A stretch of 64,000 bases of DNA from Candidatus Fredericiella danica (GTDB taxonomy: Bacteria > Chloroflexota > Anaerolineae > Caldilineales > Caldilineaceae): the NCBI GenBank assembly GCA_016713335.1, contig JADJPH010000017.1, forward strand, positions 1-64,000, given 5' to 3'. The notes under the pieces are model-generated. The model made no database searches and was not told the DNA's origin. It saw only the letters and a list, made by a program, of their open reading frames with translations. Below are positions 59,901-64,000 of the stretch, in pieces. The translations under genes and the position numbers were made by a program. Numbering within the stretch: position 1 is the stretch's first letter; the number at the start of each line of letters is the position of its first letter.

Positions 59901-60604
59901 ACGACAACGGTCCTGCCCGCTACCGTGCCTGGGTTGATGGCAATCGCCGGCTGGTGCATGCCGCAACCGCGGGCCGCATCGGTTATCTCCATATCCCGGA
60001 TATGGGGCCACGTGGCTATGCCGAATTCCATCGCGGCTTTCTCGCCGAACTCGTGCGCGATGGATTGATCGTGGATGTTCGCTTTAATGGGGGCGGAAAT
60101 GTCAGCCAGTTGCTCCTCGAAAAGTTGGCGCGGCGCCGGATCGGCTATGAAGGATCACGCTGGGGTGCGGTTGCGCCGTTCCCATCAGAAACAATTGGCG
60201 GCCCAATTGTGGCCTTGACCAACGAACACGCCGGCAGCGATGGCGACATCTTCTGCCACAGTTTCAAGATGCTCAAATTAGGGCCGCTGATCGGCACGCG
60301 TACCTGGGGCGGCGTGATCGGAATTGCGCCGCGTGAGGCGCTGGTGGACGGCACCGTCACCACCCAGCCCGAGTTCAGCATCTGGTTTGAAGATGTCGGC
60401 TGGACCGTGGAGAACTATGGCACGGATCCCGATCTTGTCGTCGAAAACCGACCGCAAGATTACGCCGCCGGCCAGGATGCACAATTGGCCGCGGCAATTG
60501 AGGCCGCCCAACAGCTCCTTGCTGAGCGCCCAGTCCACAAACCAGACCTTACGATGCGACCGAGCCGCGCGCTGCCAAAACTGCCGCGGCGCGAGCAGGA
60601 CTAA
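56920..60604 (+). CDS. Tricorn protease (one frameshift), with an acidic insertion
   Basis: A giant cytoplasmic serine protease that degrades peptides released by the proteasome or other proteases. Order: six- and seven-bladed beta-propellers (ALSPDGQWLAFVG, GWSRDGRAILFAS and VSPLGEKVAISNH repeats; about 1-540); an unusual acidic tract (about 548-611) and Arg-rich stretch; C1 domain with catalytic His in LGTSHALEFGG (about 857); PDZ domain (VDIREGDVLLAINGQRL); and C2 core with VDVRFNGGGNVSQLLLEKL and nucleophile Ser in NEHAGSDGDIF, plus EFSIWFEDVGWTVENYGTDP with the catalytic Glu. The frame changes near 59890. About 1,228 residues. ATG 56920 has only a weak ribosome site; TGTATACT near 56850 is a likely -10 box. 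Confidence 0.93.
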
Positions 60605-60687
60605 GTCCAGCCATGTTCTGACAAAAACTATGCATTTTCTAGCCATTCGCCAGGCAAAACAAACATAACGGCACGATTGGCAACCGC

Positions 60688-60699
60688 TTTTGCGCAAAA
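60688..60699. promoter_or_regulatory. LacI-type operator candidate
   Basis: TTTTGCGCAAAA, a perfect 12-base palindrome with a central CG, of the kind bound by LacI-family sugar regulators, five bases upstream of a -35 box. Confidence 0.5.
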
Positions 60700-60704
60700 T
60701 CGTG

Positions 60705-60734
60705 TTTGCATTAAGAATTGTAAGTGCGTATAAT
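60705..60734 (+). promoter_or_regulatory. Promoter upstream of the sugar ABC operon
   Basis: TTTGCA (60705-60710), 18-base spacer, TATAAT (60729-60734), next to the palindrome at 60688-60699. Confidence 0.5.
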
Positions 60735-61100
60735 TTTAAAAATCTTACTTTTGCGGAAGGTGCAGACCGAAGGTCGTTCGTAATCCGTAAAGCTTGGATT
60801 GCACTTCATGATGGCGATTGCCCCAGCATCGCCAACGGAACAACTGTAGTCTCGGGAAACAACGCAAAGCAATCGTTTCCATTGAAGCGTATCCGAGGCA
60901 AATTTGAATGTGCGTCTCTCAACCAGAATAACGGAATATCCCTGATTTAATTCGGTGGTGTCTGCATCCACCAAACCCATTTACTGCGGCGAAATCCGCA
61001 CCTGTGTCGGTGAAACCTTCCGCCCATTGGCGGAGGTCCACATATCAACCCAGTGTATTGTGCGTTTCAACACTTTAGACGCATCAAAAGGAGACCCTGT

Positions 61101-62483
61101 ATGCGTACCAAATTCATGATCATCCTGTCGATGCTGGTCATCGCATCGATGCTGCTTGTGGCCTGTGGCGGCGGCGAAGCCCCAGCGCCTACGGCGGCGC
61201 CGGCCGCTGCGGCAACAACCGAAGCAGCCACTGAGGCCGCGACGACCGAAGCTGCGACCGAAGCTGCCACCACGGAGGCCGCGACCGAAGCTGCCACAAC
61301 CGAAGCAGCCGCCGCTGCCACAACCGAAGCGGCTGCTGCCGCACCGGCCGCTGGCGGCCCAGCGCTGACGATCTGGACGGACCAGCTTCGCGCGCCAGTG
61401 CTCGAGACAATCGGCAAAGAATTCACCGCAAAGACCGGCGTCAATGTCACCGTCGTCCAAAAGGGCTTCGGCGATCTGCGCAATGACTTCAAAGTCGCAG
61501 CTCCGACCGGCGGTGGCCCGGACATCCTGCTGGGCGCGCACGACTGGATCGGCGAATTGAATGCCAGCGGCTTGCTCGCCCCGGTAGAACTGGGCCCGAA
61601 TGCCGCAAACTTCGCGACGAATGCAGTTCAGGCTTTTACCTATACGGACGGCAAGATCTACGGTATGCCGCAGGCGACTGAGAACATCGCCTTTGTCTAT
61701 AACACGGACCTGGTCAAAGAGGCGCCTAAGACCTTCGAAGAAGTCAAGGCTCTTTCCAAGGAGATCAAGGACGCCGGCACGAAGTATGGCTTCCTCCACC
61801 AGACCAGTGGCGATCCGTACCACTTCTACCCGATCCAGACCGCGTTTGGCGGATACATCTTTGGTCAGAATGCAGATGGCTCCTACAACGCCACCGACCT
61901 GGGCCTCAACAGTGAAGGCAGCGTCGCAGCGTTGACCTGGCTCAACAGCATGTACGAAGACGGTCTGATGGACCGCAACGGCAACATTGATGGCGACCTG
62001 ATGCTGTCCGCCATGCAGAATGGTGACGCCGCCATGGTCATCACCGGTCCGTGGGCGCTCAACGGCCTGCGCGAGGCGAAGGTTCCTTATGCCGTCGCCG
62101 ATATCCCCACCGGCACGCAGCCCGGTGCACCATTCCTGGGCGTGCAAGGCTTCATGGTCAACGCCTTCAGCAAGAACCAACTGCTGGCCCAGACCTTCCT
62201 CCAGCAGTTCGTGGCAAGCGATGCCACCATGCAGGCGTTCTTCGATTCCGACCCACGACCGTCCGCCTGGATCCCGGTCTCTGAAAAAATTACGGACCCG
62301 GATCTGAAGGCGTTCATCCAGGCTGGTCAGGTGGCACAGCCCATGCCAAACATCCCGGAAATGAATTCGGTTTGGAAGGGCCAGGGCGACGCCATTACCC
62401 TGGTGAGCACCGGCAAGCTGTCACCTCAGGAAGCCGCCGACCAGGCTCAGGCCCAGGTCGAAACGGCCATCAAGGGACAATAA
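61101..62483 (+). CDS. malE: Maltose/oligosaccharide ABC transporter substrate-binding lipoprotein
   Basis: A 460-residue extracellular solute-binding protein (family 1). The ATG at 61101 follows AAAGGAGA. The signal peptide ends MLLVACGGG (lipobox, Cys22). A linker rich in TEAATEAA repeats (about residues 35-82) joins the mature domain: ALTIWTDQLRAPVLETIGKEF, GPDILLGAHDWIGELNASGLL, KIYGMPQATENIAFVYNTDL, and NGDAAMVITGPWALNGLREA, all of the MalE type. It should deliver malto-oligosaccharides or similar glycans to the membrane complex. It is directly followed by the malF-type gene. Confidence 0.92.
   Translation: MRTKFMIILSMLVIASMLLVACGGGEAPAPTAAPAAAATTEAATEAATTEAATEAATTEAATEAATTEAAAAATTEAAAAAPAAGGPALTIWTDQLRAPVLETIGKEFTAKTGVNVTVVQKGFGDLRNDFKVAAPTGGGPDILLGAHDWIGELNASGLLAPVELGPNAANFATNAVQAFTYTDGKIYGMPQATENIAFVYNTDLVKEAPKTFEEVKALSKEIKDAGTKYGFLHQTSGDPYHFYPIQTAFGGYIFGQNADGSYNATDLGLNSEGSVAALTWLNSMYEDGLMDRNGNIDGDLMLSAMQNGDAAMVITGPWALNGLREAKVPYAVADIPTGTQPGAPFLGVQGFMVNAFSKNQLLAQTFLQQFVASDATMQAFFDSDPRPSAWIPVSEKITDPDLKAFIQAGQVAQPMPNIPEMNSVWKGQGDAITLVSTGKLSPQEAADQAQAQVETAIKGQ
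61215..61345 (+). repeat. In-frame low-complexity repeat coding the TEAATEAA linker
   Basis: Repeated GAAGCTGCGACC/GAGGCCGCGACC-type 12- and 24-base units encode alternating TTEAATEAA blocks in the binding-protein linker. Length variation between strains is likely. Confidence 0.8.
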
Positions 62484-62489
62484 TCGCAA

Positions 62490-64000
62490 ATGTCTGCTGC
62501 AACGCAGAAGGACGCGGGGGGCGCGCAAGCGCCCCCTGACGGCCGACCCAACAGTGTCGTAAATCTCATCATCCGTATCCTGGCGCTGGCCATCATCGAC
62601 GCCATCACCATCTGGCTGGTCTATCAGATGGTCTACGATGGTTATTGGCCGTTGGCAGCTGTGCTCGCGCTAGTGACGATTTGGGTCAACATCGTCTTTC
62701 TCAGCGGACGTTTCTACCCCTTGCGCTACGTAGCACCAGGTCTCGCCCTGATGGCGATCATGGTGTTGTATCCGATCCTCTTTACCTTCTACGTGTCGTT
62801 CACCAATTACGGCACCGGACACATGGTGACCGAACAGTTGGCCATTGAACAGATTGAGTCACAGACATTCTTGCCTGCTGACGCCACGATTTACCAGTGG
62901 ACGGCTTACAAGAACCCGGCAGGCGAATATCTGCTCTGGATGGTCAACCCTAATGACCCGAACGAAGTGTTTACGGTGACACCCGGAACCGATCCGGTGC
63001 AACGCACGGGTGAACCACCGGCTGAGATCGATGGCTACACGCAGCTTCAGATGGCCCAGATCTTCGCCGAACTCGGCCCCCTCTCGGCCTTGACGTTTGG
63101 CGTGCAACCGGACCACGCCTACAAAGTCAGCCAGACGAGTTTGGGGCAGGCTGCGCAGTTTGAGCAGTTGTACGTCTATGATGCGGCCACGAATACTATG
63201 ACCGACCAGCAAACTGGTGAAGTCTACACGGCGGTCGAGGGCACCTTCACCTCCGAGTCTGGCAAGGTGCTCACGCCAGGTTTCTCGGTCACGATCGGGC
63301 TGCAGAACTACCTAGCCCTCTTCACGGACCCTGCGTTGCGCTCGACGTTCTTCTATGTCTTCCTCTGGACGGTCATTTTTGCAGTATTATCCGTCTTCCT
63401 GACCTTTGTCCTTGGCATGTTCCTGGCCATCGTCTTCGACGTACCAGAGATGCCACTGCGTGCACCGTTGCGGTCGCTGCTCTTGATCCCGTATACGATA
63501 CCAGCTTTCGTAGCGGTACCGGTATGGGTAGGTCTGTTGAACCCACAGTTCGGCGTCATCTCGCAGATGATTGGTGCAATTTTTGGTTGGGTTCCGCCCT
63601 GGTTCTCGGACCCTACCTGGTCGAAGGTAGGTATCCTGTTGATTCAGTTGTGGCTCGGCTTCCCATACATGTTTGTGGTGGTGACTGGTGCGCTCCAAAC
63701 ACTGCCAAACGACATTTATGAGGCGGCTGACCTGGATGGCGCCAACGCCTGGCACAAATTCCAGAGTTTGACGCTTCCGCTCCTGTTGGTCACGGTAGGC
63801 CCACTCCTGGTGGCATCTTTTGCCTTCAACTTCAACAACTTCACCGTGATCGATCTCTACAATCGCGGCGGTCCACCCATGCCGAACGTGCCCACCCCTG
63901 TCGGTTACACCGACATTCTGGCCACCTACACGTACCGCATTGCCTTTGGTGCAACGGGTAACTCGGATTATGGCTATGCATCCGCGATCACGGTCATGAT
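62490..64000 (+). CDS. malF: Maltose-type ABC transporter permease MalF, 3' end outside the window
   Basis: Partial; the frame from ATG 62490 is open to the window edge (about 503 codons). N-terminal helices (about 25-55, 60-75, 85-105) are followed by a large external domain of about 175 residues (FTNYGTGHMVTEQLAIEQIE to SVTIGLQNYLALF), a hallmark of MalF. Then the permease domain with further helices and the EAA loop EAADLDGANAWHKFQSLTLP that contacts the ATPase. The gene starts six bases after the malE stop, so it is co-transcribed. malG is expected next. Confidence 0.92.
   Translation, partial: MSAATQKDAGGAQAPPDGRPNSVVNLIIRILALAIIDAITIWLVYQMVYDGYWPLAAVLALVTIWVNIVFLSGRFYPLRYVAPGLALMAIMVLYPILFTFYVSFTNYGTGHMVTEQLAIEQIESQTFLPADATIYQWTAYKNPAGEYLLWMVNPNDPNEVFTVTPGTDPVQRTGEPPAEIDGYTQLQMAQIFAELGPLSALTFGVQPDHAYKVSQTSLGQAAQFEQLYVYDAATNTMTDQQTGEVYTAVEGTFTSESGKVLTPGFSVTIGLQNYLALFTDPALRSTFFYVFLWTVIFAVLSVFLTFVLGMFLAIVFDVPEMPLRAPLRSLLLIPYTIPAFVAVPVWVGLLNPQFGVISQMIGAIFGWVPPWFSDPTWSKVGILLIQLWLGFPYMFVVVTGALQTLPNDIYEAADLDGANAWHKFQSLTLPLLLVTVGPLLVASFAFNFNNFTVIDLYNRGGPPMPNVPTPVGYTDILATYTYRIAFGATGNSDYGYASAITVM

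Larger units (their letters stand above)
60605..61100. other. AT-rich intergenic region before the sugar ABC operon
   Basis: 496 bases, clearly lower in GC than the flanks, with no credible protein gene. It holds the palindrome at 60688 and a promoter at 60705-60734; if that promoter serves the ABC operon the untranslated leader is about 360 bases. Nothing else was recognised. Confidence 0.5.

Noticed and set aside
60690..60950. Possible 86-residue protein between tricorn and malE
   Set aside because: Its TTG start lies inside the operator palindrome and upstream of the promoter; no homology recognised.
60981..62180. 399-codon minus-strand frame opposite malE
   Set aside because: Low-complexity Gly/Ser/Cys-rich product is the antisense of the TEAATEAA linker and binding-protein gene.

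Overview
The window looks like a piece of a GC-rich (about 60 percent by eye) Chloroflexota genome, most likely from the Anaerolineae/Caldilineae side. This is inference from gene content: a bacterial tricorn protease, a menaquinone-type UbiE/MenG, CHAT-domain and Uma2-type proteins, DUF2892, TgpA-like transglutaminase, AT-rich -10 boxes of the form TGCTATACT, and dispersed heptanucleotide repeats. No rRNA, tRNA, CRISPR array or complete transposon was found.

Layout. 1-9.4 kb: start of a Uma2-like gene, then uvrB-gyrA (+), facing a minus-strand group of polyprenyl diphosphate synthase, tatD and phosphoglucomutase. 9-19 kb: DUF2892, Crp/Fnr regulator and inositol-monophosphatase-like gene (-); a metallo-beta-lactamase-fold protein (+); a giant TgpA-like transglutaminase (-); an IS630-like HTH fragment and a two-domain DsbA-like lipoprotein (+). 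19-25.6 kb: a seven-gene minus-strand operon, nfu-asparaginase-E2-E3-thioesterase-epimerase-mltG, with an apparently leaderless promoter at its head and a strong hairpin at its end. 25.7-34.1 kb: msrA; a badly broken serine hydrolase; a membrane Fe-S oxidoreductase; and, divergent from it, a PLP decarboxylase with an FMN-fold gene. 34.5-39.2 kb: Mrp ATPase; a Phd/PIN toxin-antitoxin module that abuts and truncates a zinc ABC transporter (znuABC) with a Zur-like palindrome. 39.4-50.7 kb: etfAB, CPBP protease, GT2, PH-domain protein, surE, class A PBP, methyltransferases and TlpA. 50.8-56.7 kb: gnd, a CHAT protein, lplA-ygfZ and an alpha/beta hydrolase. 56.9-64 kb: tricorn protease, then the start of a maltose-type ABC transporter cut by the window edge.

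How genes may work together. E2, E3, lipoate ligase and YgfZ form a lipoate/Fe-S theme with Nfu and Mrp. The membrane Fe-S oxidoreductase and EtfAB could pass acyl-CoA dehydrogenase electrons to menaquinone, made with the polyprenyl synthase and UbiE. MltG, the class A PBP and the epimerase serve the envelope.

About eighteen of roughly fifty genes, including gyrA and uvrB, carry one or more frameshifts, often at short homopolymers or dinucleotide runs. That pattern points to uncorrected sequencing or assembly indels more than to genome decay, so the coordinates given span the whole broken gene. The most interesting loci are the toxin-antitoxin/znuB junction with its direct-repeat promoter, a small promoter-hairpin-terminator unit upstream of etfB, a CHAT protein without its catalytic dyad, and a duplicated leader ORF before the FMN-fold gene.
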